DNA of 64,000 nt from Ornatilinea apprima (GTDB taxonomy: Bacteria > Chloroflexota > Anaerolineae > Anaerolineales > Anaerolineaceae): contig NZ_LGCL01000023.1 of the NCBI RefSeq assembly GCF_001306115.1, forward strand, positions 62,001 to 126,000. Reading direction: 5' to 3'. A program made the translations under genes and the position numbers. The notes beneath the pieces are model-generated. The model did no database searches, was not told the origin of the DNA, and saw only the letters and a program-made list of their open reading frames with translations. Positions 42,282 to 50,880 of this stretch are shown in pieces (position 1 is the stretch's first letter; every line of letters begins with the position of its first letter).

Positions 42282-43657
42282 GCTTTGTCTTCGAAGTGTT
42301 GTGCTTTTCTAATTCTAACCCCCGCAAAAAACACACCGATAAGCGCAAATAAGTACCAGCTGCTCATAACATTCCCATAAAATGCACCTGGAATTCCAGC
42401 TAATAACATCAATGTCACTATGATCGTTGTGTGGCGGGACAATGACTTGATTTGAGGATTCTCACTTTGATTGTTTTTTAACGAATAAATTGTTACTGAA
42501 ATAAGAATTGCAAAATAAAGAATTAGTGTGATAATTCCTGCTTCAACAAGATAAGCAATATAATCGTTATGAGGAGGAAGATAAGTTCCAATAACTGTGT
42601 CTGTAATTTGATTTGGGTCCCCATAACCCATACCAAACAACCAGTGAATAGGATCGGCGTTCGCAAATTCACGAAGATAGAGTGTATAGAGTAGGAACCT
42701 GCTACTTGAAATTCGGTTTATGTCCTCTAAAGATGAGGGGGTTATAAACCGTAAAATGATGTTTATTAATTCATCATGGAAAATGATAGCGGCTATAGAA
42801 CCGCCAAATAGAATCACCCAATATAACCTTTCTTTCCTGAAAAGTATTGCGCCCATTATTATTGAAATAAATAGGATCAACCATGAGGTGCGATGATAAG
42901 TCAGGAATAGAATTATAGAAAGTGATGAAAGCCCAATAGATAATGGTAAAGTTAGCTTCCTCTTAATTGTGGTGAAATATAAGAGCAGTATTTCAATATT
43001 CAGAGCAACGAATTTCGCGAATTGTTGCACAAATAATCCACTTCCAGTAATTCGCTGAATTCCACTTAATACTACCGTTGGTACACCTTGAAAAAGGCTT
43101 AATCCCATCGTTGTTAACGTTGCAATGGTGACTAAACTCATATATTTCAATGTGATTTCAATGTGTCTTTGAGAGCGTACAAGTTGATACATTGAAAAAA
43201 GAATGATCAAAGGGCTGATGATACGGATATATTGACCCACACCACTGATCATACTTCTAGACCAGAAAATTGCAGGTATGCAAGAAGCCATAAAAATTAA
43301 TGAAATATTCCTCAAAATTCTGACGGCTTTAATCTCAATCGGGAAAAATAAGTACCTTGAATAAAAAACTACAATCACCCCACATACAATCACGGGGGTA
43401 TTTATTCTCATGATACTTATTGGTATGTACAATGCATCAGAAATTGACCAAATTAAAGGCCCAAAAATGAAGAAAATTAATAATGAAAGAAGAGGTTTTT
43501 TAATTAAACAAATTCCAATAAGGATGATTAATGGAATTACTAACGACAATTTTTCTTGTATTAATACTAATAATCCGCAGATTATGGAAGCAATTATAAT
43601 GAAAACTGCTTTATCTTTTTTCAATATTCTTAAAGTTAGTATTGACGTATTGTACAT
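42278..43657 (-). CDS. O-antigen polymerase/ligase-like membrane protein
   Basis: 459 residues with about 12 membrane helices and a large extracytoplasmic loop holding GYGDPNQ and PPHNDYIAYLVEAG, the motif of Wzy/WaaL-type proteins. It probably polymerises the flipped repeat units outside the membrane. Very AT-rich. A short AT-rich gap of 75 bases separates it from the CapA gene. Confidence 0.82.
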   Translation of the reverse strand: MYNTSILTLRILKKDKAVFIIIASIICGLLVLIQEKLSLVIPLIILIGICLIKKPLLSLLIFFIFGPLIWSISDALYIPISIMRINTPVIVCGVIVVFYSRYLFFPIEIKAVRILRNISLIFMASCIPAIFWSRSMISGVGQYIRIISPLIILFSMYQLVRSQRHIEITLKYMSLVTIATLTTMGLSLFQGVPTVVLSGIQRITGSGLFVQQFAKFVALNIEILLLYFTTIKRKLTLPLSIGLSSLSIILFLTYHRTSWLILFISIIMGAILFRKERLYWVILFGGSIAAIIFHDELINIILRFITPSSLEDINRISSSRFLLYTLYLREFANADPIHWLFGMGYGDPNQITDTVIGTYLPPHNDYIAYLVEAGIITLILYFAILISVTIYSLKNNQSENPQIKSLSRHTTIIVTLMLLAGIPGAFYGNVMSSWYLFALIGVFFAGVRIRKAQHFEDKA

Positions 43658-43732
43658 AAATTATATAAAGTTTAAATTTTTAGACGAAACTTTCTTTACT
43701 TATCGATTTATAAATTTTTAATAACCAACTAA

Positions 43733-44821
43733 CTATCGAAGTAATTCCAATAATAGCTCTCGATGAGATTCACACTCTATCAGGTTTCTTAAAAAGCGGA
43801 GTTTTTTAGCATAATATTTTTCCTTTAGTACATCAAGCCGAAATAGTAATTTTTCACATCTACTATTAGCAATTAACGTAGATATATAGTATTTTCTTTT
43901 CTCATAGCAATGGTCTTTCCATCTCCGTTGTAATTTATGAGTATCAAGCAGTTCATCACAAAGATGCTCTAAATCGGATGTAAAATTCGATAACTCAGTT
44001 CCTGCCAAAAAACTGATTTTTTGCAGGTCAAATTTATATGGAATAATTCTTGACGATATTTTGTTTTTCTGTAATTCCAATGACACAAGATACCCTGTAT
44101 ACCAATCAGAAAACGTATGCTTTTTATGAGGAAAGTAAAAATTTCCTGTTCCATAAAAAATATGGGTCCCGTTATATATCTCATATCCACAAGGAACATG
44201 AGAATGATGCCATATTATTGCATCAGCACCTATATCCGAATAATATCGACTTAAGGAAATCATTCCAGGCCTTGGAAATTTGAATAATTCATTGCCACCA
44301 TGACAAATAAGAATTAGATAATCTAATTTTTCCCTTATCTCTTTAATCGAATAATAATTTGCTACAGGGTCTATCGGAGCAGCACCTGCACAAGCTTCTG
44401 AAGCGATTGAAAATTCATTTTCAGTGAACGCGAGAAATCCGATCCTTGCTCCATTCATATCCATTATCAATGGTTTACGAGCGTCACTAATATTTTTCCC
44501 GGCTCCTACATGGCCAATCCCTGATTGATCGCAATGGTGAATGGTTTCAATCAAGCCCTTTTCACCCATATCCAAAATATGATTATTTGCTAAAGTGACA
44601 ACATTAAATCCACTTGCGGCTATAACCGAAGCCCAACATGGATCTATTCGCAGGTTCGGGCCAATTTTTAAAATTGGATTATGGTTATCCGTCAGCGGGC
44701 CTTCTAAATTTAAAATTCTAATATCATGATCTTGAAATATCTGTTGATCAAGTATCCAGTTTTCAAGCAGATTGCGATCTTGCAATGGACAAAAATCGCC
44801 AGCCACAAGTACCTTAATCAT
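43733..44821 (-). CDS. CapA-family metallophosphoesterase-like protein
   Basis: 362 residues with the CapA/PgsA set of motifs: VAGDFCP, LNLEGPL, ANNHILDMG and the HHSHVPCG metal-ligand region, then GTGNFYF. CapA proteins belong to the calcineurin-like fold and take part in poly-gamma-glutamate or capsule assembly. No signal peptide is seen. The gene overlaps the flippase gene by four bases. Confidence 0.83.
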   Translation of the reverse strand: MIKVLVAGDFCPLQDRNLLENWILDQQIFQDHDIRILNLEGPLTDNHNPILKIGPNLRIDPCWASVIAASGFNVVTLANNHILDMGEKGLIETIHHCDQSGIGHVGAGKNISDARKPLIMDMNGARIGFLAFTENEFSIASEACAGAAPIDPVANYYSIKEIREKLDYLILICHGGNELFKFPRPGMISLSRYYSDIGADAIIWHHSHVPCGYEIYNGTHIFYGTGNFYFPHKKHTFSDWYTGYLVSLELQKNKISSRIIPYKFDLQKISFLAGTELSNFTSDLEHLCDELLDTHKLQRRWKDHCYEKRKYYISTLIANSRCEKLLFRLDVLKEKYYAKKLRFLRNLIECESHRELLLELLR

Positions 44822-46344
44822 TCAATCTCCATTCTGGAAAAGTTCATTAATCTCAACCGGACTTTTGTATTGGGAACTGCAAATATAAGATTTCTTATGA
44901 ACCATCGTAAATCATCACCAAAAAATCTTGGAAAAACCTGACATATCACCCAAAACACAACCATCAGAACTATCATTTCAATAATCAAAGTAATTATTGC
45001 GTATTCAATGAACATCCTAAGCATTAGCAAAGAGAATCCGCAAACCACGAAGACTATCAATGAATAATGCAAACCCTCTTTAAAAGTAACCAATATTTTT
45101 ATTGCTTTTCCTCCAATTAATGTTTCTCCCAAATAAGACATTAATAGAAAATGAACAATTACGGCAAAATTAACTCCCCAAGCCACTCCAACCAGGCCAT
45201 ATCTTTTTCCAAAAAAACTACCTAAAGTGATAACAAAAAGGTATATAAGTTTCTGTAATGCATTCTGAGACAAAGCGCCTTTTGCTCTAGCCAAAGAATC
45301 ACACATCCTGGAAGAAGATCTCAGTGGTATGACCAAAAATAGAACTTGTAAAGGATTGACAAGCCCCATCCATGGTTTTCCCAAGAGAATCTTTATAATT
45401 TCAGGTGCGTTTAGAACCAAAAAAATACTGAGCGGCATGAGGATAATGTTGACCAAGCTTAGGCTTCGATAATATGCATTTTTTAATCTTTCTGGTTGGT
45501 TTTGTACAATTGACATTGAAGGAAACATAGTGCCATCCAAAACATTGCCAATGAGCATTCCTGGATAAGACATTATCTGAAAAGCTCGATCGTAAAGCCC
45601 TAAAGTATCAACTCCTAGATATCTCCCCACAACAAAATTGTCTGCCTTTTGGGCAAAATAGTTAATCACCCTCAGAAGAGAATACATACCGCCAAAAGAA
45701 AACAGTTCTAAAAATTCTCTTTTTCTAATAATGAATTTCAATCGGGTTTTAGCTGAATAAAGCAGATATATACTTCGGATAAATGTAGAAATGATGGTTC
45801 CCCCCACTAATGACCATTCTCCAAATCCCTTTATCGCCAAGAATATACTAACAATGGTATAAGCAAATATTCTTGAAAAAAGATCTGCAAAGAATAATTT
45901 CTTAAAATCTAGTTTTCGAATTAATAATGCCTCGGCCACAGAACTAATACTTGAAATTGGAAATGCAAGTGATAAGCAGCGAATGAGACCAGTTGATATA
46001 TCAATATTTAATACTTGTGAAAATAATGGCGCGCCAAACCAAATAGTTGCACCAACCGCTAATCCCAAACAAATTGAAGTGGTAAACCCCACTGAGATGT
46101 GATTTGTAGATAAATCTCTTTTTTGGACAATTGCTGATGATACACCGACATCAGAAAACATTGCAATGAATCCTGTAATTATTTGTGCAGCAGCAACAAG
46201 TCCAAATTGGTTAGGCAACAGCAACCTGGACAAAATTGCAAGTGTTAACAAATTTGATGATGCCAAAGCAATTACCGAAATTAATTTCCAGTAAGACGCT
46301 TTAATTGTTGATGATGTCAAGTTATGCGTATCAATTATTTGCAT
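44818..46344 (-). CDS. Polysaccharide flippase (Wzx-like, MOP superfamily)
   Basis: 508 residues with 12-14 membrane helices. The N-terminal pattern (ASSNLLTLAILSRLLLPNQFGLVA) and VVGRYLGVDTLGLYDRAF are typical of lipopolysaccharide/teichuronic exporters of the Wzx/TuaB type. It would flip lipid-linked repeat units across the membrane. It overlaps both neighbours (10 bases upstream, 4 downstream). Confidence 0.88.
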   Translation of the reverse strand: MQIIDTHNLTSSTIKASYWKLISVIALASSNLLTLAILSRLLLPNQFGLVAAAQIITGFIAMFSDVGVSSAIVQKRDLSTNHISVGFTTSICLGLAVGATIWFGAPLFSQVLNIDISTGLIRCLSLAFPISSISSVAEALLIRKLDFKKLFFADLFSRIFAYTIVSIFLAIKGFGEWSLVGGTIISTFIRSIYLLYSAKTRLKFIIRKREFLELFSFGGMYSLLRVINYFAQKADNFVVGRYLGVDTLGLYDRAFQIMSYPGMLIGNVLDGTMFPSMSIVQNQPERLKNAYYRSLSLVNIILMPLSIFLVLNAPEIIKILLGKPWMGLVNPLQVLFLVIPLRSSSRMCDSLARAKGALSQNALQKLIYLFVITLGSFFGKRYGLVGVAWGVNFAVIVHFLLMSYLGETLIGGKAIKILVTFKEGLHYSLIVFVVCGFSLLMLRMFIEYAIITLIIEMIVLMVVFWVICQVFPRFFGDDLRWFIRNLIFAVPNTKVRLRLMNFSRMEIE

Positions 46345-47138
46345 AGTAAAGAGTTCACTTCTTTTCCTAGAGAAAGCGAAAACTTCTCGAACATAAAACG
46401 ATTAGGTAACTGGACAATTTGGTGTAGGAAATCTGTACGTTGCTGAAACTTCTTAAGGAACAATTCAAAAACATTTTGACAGTATAAGGAAAAGGCTTTT
46501 TTATCAATTACATTAGAAGAATTTTGTTGATAACCCAGCAGAAAGCTTTCAGCTAGCATTTTTCGATATAAATAATCGTTGGTAAGGTAGGGTGGTGAAC
46601 AGAATATTGAATTAATCATCCAAGCAATATCCCAAAAATGAGTTCCCCAATTTGCTGATTTTTTAAGAAGTGGCGTAAGAGACCAATCAAGAATAACTAT
46701 ATGATCTCTTAATAAATCGTATTGAACATTGATTAGGTTGAAATCTCCATGCAAAAATGTTTTCCACCCCTCAAAATCAATGCTCTTCGGGATTAAGTAC
46801 CTTCCACAGTCAGGTTCTAAAGATAAGTGAATATATCGTAATATTTGACCGACCCGAAAAAAAATTTCTGCCAGTTTCTCATCACCCAAATGATGAAGTA
46901 AACTTCCAACAGGTGATATATTTTGGATATACTCAAACACAATTTCATTAGCCTCTAGATCAAACTCAAGGACTTCCGGAACAGAAAATAGTCCTGATCT
47001 TTTAGCCAAACTGTATGCACTTATTGAAGAAGCTATTTCTAAACTAGCCCCATTGTTCACAGGAGATTTTTTTATATATCCTTTGTCCAACTCGAATTTG
47101 ATATTATCCTTGATCACAAATTTTCCTTTTTCTTGCAA
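46335..47138 (-). CDS. Aminoglycoside-phosphotransferase-fold kinase-like protein
   Basis: 267 residues. The catalytic loop HGDFNLINV and metal site ILDWS of the APH/choline-kinase fold are present near residues 135 and 155. The N-terminal ATP-binding lobe is poorly conserved. In polysaccharide loci such proteins may phosphorylate a sugar or a small alcohol substituent. It overlaps the methyltransferase gene by 25 bases. Substrate unknown. Confidence 0.72.
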   Translation of the reverse strand: MQEKGKFVIKDNIKFELDKGYIKKSPVNNGASLEIASSISAYSLAKRSGLFSVPEVLEFDLEANEIVFEYIQNISPVGSLLHHLGDEKLAEIFFRVGQILRYIHLSLEPDCGRYLIPKSIDFEGWKTFLHGDFNLINVQYDLLRDHIVILDWSLTPLLKKSANWGTHFWDIAWMINSIFCSPPYLTNDYLYRKMLAESFLLGYQQNSSNVIDKKAFSLYCQNVFELFLKKFQQRTDFLHQIVQLPNRFMFEKFSLSLGKEVNSLLCK

Positions 47139-47857
47139 ACATAAATTATGTTTTGTGAGAAGATTCTTGCAATCGGGATCGAAGAGAATAACCTTTCTAT
47201 TTTGTCGATGAGCCTATATGGTAATAACGAATTCTCTCTGACTATAGGTATTACTCCATAATGGTATGTATCTACAATTTCTAAACCTGCAAATTGAACC
47301 AAATTGTTTACCTCAGAAAAACTCATCATATTTGATTTTTCGATATTCCTAACTAATTGATAAATTCTCGTGACAATTGCTAGAAAAGAAGTTCTGTTCA
47401 TGTGAATATTAAAGACTAATATTCCATTATCAGATAGAAGCATAGATAGCTTTGCTATCGCTTCTTTTTTTAGTGAAACTTGGGCGTTTAGGAAAAATCG
47501 AAAAGCAGTAATTAGGTCAAATCTGACATCTCCAATTATGTTTTTTTCGGTTATATCAGCTTTAATAAATTTCACATTCTTCAAGTTCTTTTTACTTTTG
47601 GCTACATCAAGCATAGAATCGGAAATATCCACACCCAATGCATTCAGGGCAAAAGGTGATAAATGCTCGATGATCCTTCCGGTACCACAAGCGAAATCTA
47701 AGTAATTTTCTGGCCTATCCGTAAAATATTTATTTACAATTTTTATGAGAATCTCTTTTTCCCAATCCCAAATATATTTTCTACTAATGTTTTTATGAAA
47801 TGAATTTTCATAAGAGGCGCCTTTTCCACTTGATAAATGAGAAAGTCGATAATCCAT
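47114..47857 (-). CDS. Class I SAM-dependent methyltransferase
   Basis: 247 residues with the SAM-binding motif LDFACGTGRIIEHL near residue 58 and LGVDISDSML after it, typical of type-11/25 methyltransferases. It is the first gene of the AT-rich block; the next gene upstream (LysM protein) is sharply GC-rich. A sugar or polymer methylation role is inferred from the neighbourhood. Confidence 0.8.
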   Translation of the reverse strand: MDYRLSHLSSGKGASYENSFHKNISRKYIWDWEKEILIKIVNKYFTDRPENYLDFACGTGRIIEHLSPFALNALGVDISDSMLDVAKSKKNLKNVKFIKADITEKNIIGDVRFDLITAFRFFLNAQVSLKKEAIAKLSMLLSDNGILVFNIHMNRTSFLAIVTRIYQLVRNIEKSNMMSFSEVNNLVQFAGLEIVDTYHYGVIPIVRENSLLPYRLIDKIERLFSSIPIARIFSQNIIYVCKKKENL

Positions 47858-47890
47858 ATATTCTCCAAATAATGTTTTCTTTTCTTTCCT

Positions 47891-48772
47891 CTACTCCCCC
47901 ACCACCCATCTATTTCCCTCGACCCAATCGCCCTGCAGGTCGTTCCACACGCGCAGGCTGTCTGCGCTTACGCCCAGGTCGCGCGCCAGGTCGGCCAGGG
48001 GCAGGGCGCTCTCCACCCAGAAGGCGCGCAGGGGCTGGGCCAGGGCCGGGTCGGTGAGGTTGGCGGCAATCACCAGCGGCTCGCCGGTCCACAGGCTGGC
48101 GCGCCCGCCGCGCGGGTTGAGGGCCAGCAGCACGTCTACGCTGGTGTTGTGGCGCTCGGCCAGGCTCTCCAGTGTCTCGCCCTCCAGCACCACATGCACC
48201 AGCAGCTTGCTGCCGGGGCCAAAAGGCGTCTCGGCCAGGGGGCCGGGGGTGGGCGGTTCGGTGGGCAGCAGGGTAAAGGTGGGCGTGGGCTCGATCACCG
48301 TGTAGGTGGGCAGCGGATTGAAGGGCGTGGAAGGTTCGGCGGGCGCGGCCATCAGCGCCGACTGGACGGTAGGCGCGGGCGGCTGCGGGGGCAGGGGCTG
48401 ATCTGCGCGCGGGGTGCTGTTGAGCAGGGCCGCCGCCGCTCCGCTGAGGATAACCAGTCCGCCGGCGGGGAGGGCGAAGCGGCGCAGCAGCCGGCGCAGG
48501 GAAGGCGTTTTGCGGGGCGGCCTGGTCGCCGCGAAGGTGCAGGTGGATGACCCGCCCTCAAAGCACAGTCTGAGCTGCGCGGAAGGTACGCGGCGCGGCG
48601 GCTGGCAGTGATAGCAGTAGTTGGGCACCTCGGCCGTCAGCGAGTGCGTGAGCGGGTCGTTCTTCAGGCCGAGGTACGGGCACACGTTAAAGGAAGTGAG
48701 CGTATCCATAGCGAGGGCGGGAGTGTCTGCGGTGGGGATGGGTTTGGCCGGTTCGATCAACGTTTTGCCCAC
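47891..48772 (-). CDS. Membrane-anchored LysM-domain protein with Cys-rich N-terminus
   Basis: An N-terminal cytoplasmic Cys motif (CPYLGLKNDP...YCYHC...LCF) precedes one membrane helix (LPAGGLVILSGAAAALL), a Pro/Thr-rich stalk, a LysM domain (VVLEGETLESLAERHNTSVD) and a second, weaker LysM-like unit at the C-terminus. 293 residues from a GTG that overlaps the kinase gene by 16 bases; an ATG at 48709 is an alternative. LysM domains bind peptidoglycan or similar glycans, so it may tether the polysaccharide machinery to the wall. Very GC-rich compared with the next gene. Confidence 0.75.
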   Translation of the reverse strand: MGKTLIEPAKPIPTADTPALAMDTLTSFNVCPYLGLKNDPLTHSLTAEVPNYCYHCQPPRRVPSAQLRLCFEGGSSTCTFAATRPPRKTPSLRRLLRRFALPAGGLVILSGAAAALLNSTPRADQPLPPQPPAPTVQSALMAAPAEPSTPFNPLPTYTVIEPTPTFTLLPTEPPTPGPLAETPFGPGSKLLVHVVLEGETLESLAERHNTSVDVLLALNPRGGRASLWTGEPLVIAANLTDPALAQPLRAFWVESALPLADLARDLGVSADSLRVWNDLQGDWVEGNRWVVGE

Positions 48773-50424
48773 AATTGAAGCTGTTTTTTCGAGCTGTGGC
48801 CATTCTTATTCGGGGCGGGCGTGGCGTAGCCGTCGTAGTGCGAATGGTAGGTATAGTAGCCGGGGTAGTAGTAGGTGGAGCGGGTGCGTCCCGGCTGGAC
48901 TTCGTTGAGCACCACACCGATCACCTTGGCGCCCACGCGGTTGAGCTGCTCCACGGATTGTTTGAGGGCGCGGATGTTGGTCTTTTCGGGTTTGACCACC
49001 AGGATCACCGCGTCTACGTGCGGGGCGATGACCACCGCGTCGGTCACCGAGAGCACCGGCGGCGTGTCGATCACCACCAGGTCGGCCTCCGCGGTGAGGC
49101 TGTTGAGCAGCGACTGCATCTTCTTGGAGCCGAGCAGCTCCGAGGGGTTGGGCACAATCGGTCCCGAGCCGACCAGTTTCAGGTCGAGGGTTTTGGTATC
49201 CTGCTGCACGGCGGGGATATCGACGCTGGTCTGCACGAGGAGCGAGGAGAGGCCGTTGCGGTTGCCAGTGTTGAAGACCTTGTGGATGCGCGGGCGGTGC
49301 AGGTCGGCGTCGAGCAGGGTCACGCGCCGTCCGCCCTGCGCCGAGACCACGGCCAGGTTGGCGGCCACGGTGGTTTTGCCGTCGGCGGGGGTGGGGCTGG
49401 TCACCAGAATGGAGCGGATGGGCTCGTCCACGGCGGTGTACTGCACGTTGGTGCGCAGCACGCGGAAGGCCTCGGCCTCAAAAGAGCGCGGGTGCAATTG
49501 CGAAACGGGTCCCTCGTTGGGGTATTCGTAGGTGCCAATCATCGCCAGAATGGGCAGCTTGAGGCGGCGGGTGATCTCGTCGGGGTCTTTGATTACATCG
49601 TTGAGCGTCTCCACCAGGAAGACCGCGCCCAGGGCCAGCATCATGCCCACCACGGCGGCCAGGGCGGTGTTCTGCAGCACCTTGGGGCGGATGGGCGTCT
49701 CAGGCGGGGCGGCCTGCTCCACCTGCACGACAGACGAGATGGTCTGCGCTTCGGTGAGGCGCACCTGCTCGTAGGACAGCGCCAGGTTATTGTACGACTG
49801 CTCGTAGCGCGAGATTTTATCTTCCAGGCGGTTGATGGTGTTGGCGTTGGACGTATCGGCGATCTGCGCCCGCAGCAGGCTGATCTGGTAGTCCAGGTCC
49901 GACATCTGCTTCTCCAGCGACTGCTTGGAGGCGGCGTAGCGGCTGGTCTGCGTGGCCTGGATCTGCTGCGAGAAAACCTCGACCAGCGTATTGGCGATCA
50001 GCGCGCCCATCTCGGGGTCGGTGTTTTCCACTTTAATGACGATGAGCTGTGTGTCGCGCACGGGGGTAACGGTGATGGTGGCGGCCAGGTCGGTGGCCGA
50101 GATGGGCAGCGCGAGCTGTTCGATAATGCCCTCCATCACCGGGCGCTTGGTGAGCATCTCGGAGTAGGTGCGGGCGATGCGCTCAGAGGCCATCACCGCG
50201 GTGTAGTCGGTGGCTTTGGTGGAAGGGGCTTCGTTGATGAGAACGGTGGTGGTGGCCTCGTAGACGGGGGTCATCTGCTTGCTGACGATGAACGCCGCCA
50301 AACCGGCCAGCAGCGCGCTGAGAACGATGACCCAGGCCCAGCGGCGCAGGATATTGAGGATCATCTGGAGGTCGATGGTTGATTCTTCTTGCAGTTCGAA
50401 TTCTGTTTCCATTTGGTCTTTCAC
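48757..50424 (-). CDS. Polysaccharide co-polymerase with tyrosine autokinase domain (Wzz-BY-kinase)
   Basis: 555 residues: a Wzz domain with two membrane helices flanking a coiled-coil extracellular part, then a BY-kinase domain with Walker A SPTPADGKTTVAANLA, Walker A' VTLLDADLHRPR and Walker B LVVIDTPPV. A C-terminal cluster of tyrosines (TYYYPGYYTYHSHYDGY) is the autophosphorylation tail. It controls chain length and export. Both halves are fused as in Gram-negative Wzc, while the locus ends with an LCP enzyme as in Gram-positives. Confidence 0.9.
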   Translation of the reverse strand: MKDQMETEFELQEESTIDLQMILNILRRWAWVIVLSALLAGLAAFIVSKQMTPVYEATTTVLINEAPSTKATDYTAVMASERIARTYSEMLTKRPVMEGIIEQLALPISATDLAATITVTPVRDTQLIVIKVENTDPEMGALIANTLVEVFSQQIQATQTSRYAASKQSLEKQMSDLDYQISLLRAQIADTSNANTINRLEDKISRYEQSYNNLALSYEQVRLTEAQTISSVVQVEQAAPPETPIRPKVLQNTALAAVVGMMLALGAVFLVETLNDVIKDPDEITRRLKLPILAMIGTYEYPNEGPVSQLHPRSFEAEAFRVLRTNVQYTAVDEPIRSILVTSPTPADGKTTVAANLAVVSAQGGRRVTLLDADLHRPRIHKVFNTGNRNGLSSLLVQTSVDIPAVQQDTKTLDLKLVGSGPIVPNPSELLGSKKMQSLLNSLTAEADLVVIDTPPVLSVTDAVVIAPHVDAVILVVKPEKTNIRALKQSVEQLNRVGAKVIGVVLNEVQPGRTRSTYYYPGYYTYHSHYDGYATPAPNKNGHSSKKQLQLWAKR

Positions 50425-50451
50425 TTATATGGGTGTAAGGTGGGCTGGCGG

Positions 50452-50673
50452 TCAGTCGGCTTTGGCGTGGCGCACCAGTTTGAGCACGTCCAGGCTCTGC
50501 TGAACGACCAGCCAGCGCAGGCGCCCGCGCTCGACCACCAGGCGCACTTCGCCAAAGGGGCAGACTTTGCGCAGGGCTTCTTCAATGGCGGCGACTTCTT
50601 CCTGGCCGAGCATACAGTCGCCGATGGTGCCATCGTCTGCGGTAGAGGATTTGAATTCAAAACGATTTTCCAT
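50452..50673 (-). CDS. Small conserved-looking protein at the head of the locus
   Basis: 73 residues, no membrane helix, with alternating hydrophobic pattern (GEVRLVVERGRLRWLVVQQS). The ATG at 50673 has AGGAG nine bases upstream; a TTG two codons earlier is less likely. It lies 27 bases before the Wzz/BY-kinase gene on the same strand, so it should be co-transcribed. I do not recognise it; an adaptor or regulatory role in the polysaccharide operon is a guess. Confidence 0.6.
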   Translation of the reverse strand: MENRFEFKSSTADDGTIGDCMLGQEEVAAIEEALRKVCPFGEVRLVVERGRLRWLVVQQSLDVLKLVRHAKAD

Positions 50674-50737
50674 GTTCAATCTCTCCTGGAATGGATATTG
50701 GGGGCGATTCCTTCACCAGGGCGCAAGGGATGAGTTA

Positions 50738-50771
50738 ACAAGTCCGCAGATGTAACAAGCGCGCAGGTGTA
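50738..50771 (-). repeat. 17-bp tandem direct repeat before the polysaccharide operon
   Basis: ACAAGTCCGCAGATGTA (50738-50754) is followed directly by ACAAGCGCGCAGGTGTA (50755-50771); 14 of 17 bases agree. It lies 65-98 bases before the small leader gene and could be a pair of regulator half-sites. Confidence 0.5.
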
Positions 50772-50866
50772 GAAATAAAAATGTTAAGGTTGTTGTGGGA
50801 ATGCGGTTGACCGCACAGGTAAATACCCCGGAATTTCCCGCCTTGTGGGGTTTTGCACCACTGCAA

Positions 50867-50880
50867 GGTTTATATAAACC
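50867..50880. promoter_or_regulatory. 14-bp palindrome GGTTTATATAAACC
   Basis: A perfect palindrome with an AT-rich core that could serve as an operator or overlap a -10 element on either strand. It is one of several dyads in this region. Confidence 0.35.

Noticed and set aside
46335..47138. Aminoglycoside resistance gene
   Set aside because: Only the fold-level kinase motifs match; position inside an overlapping polysaccharide operon argues for a biosynthetic role.
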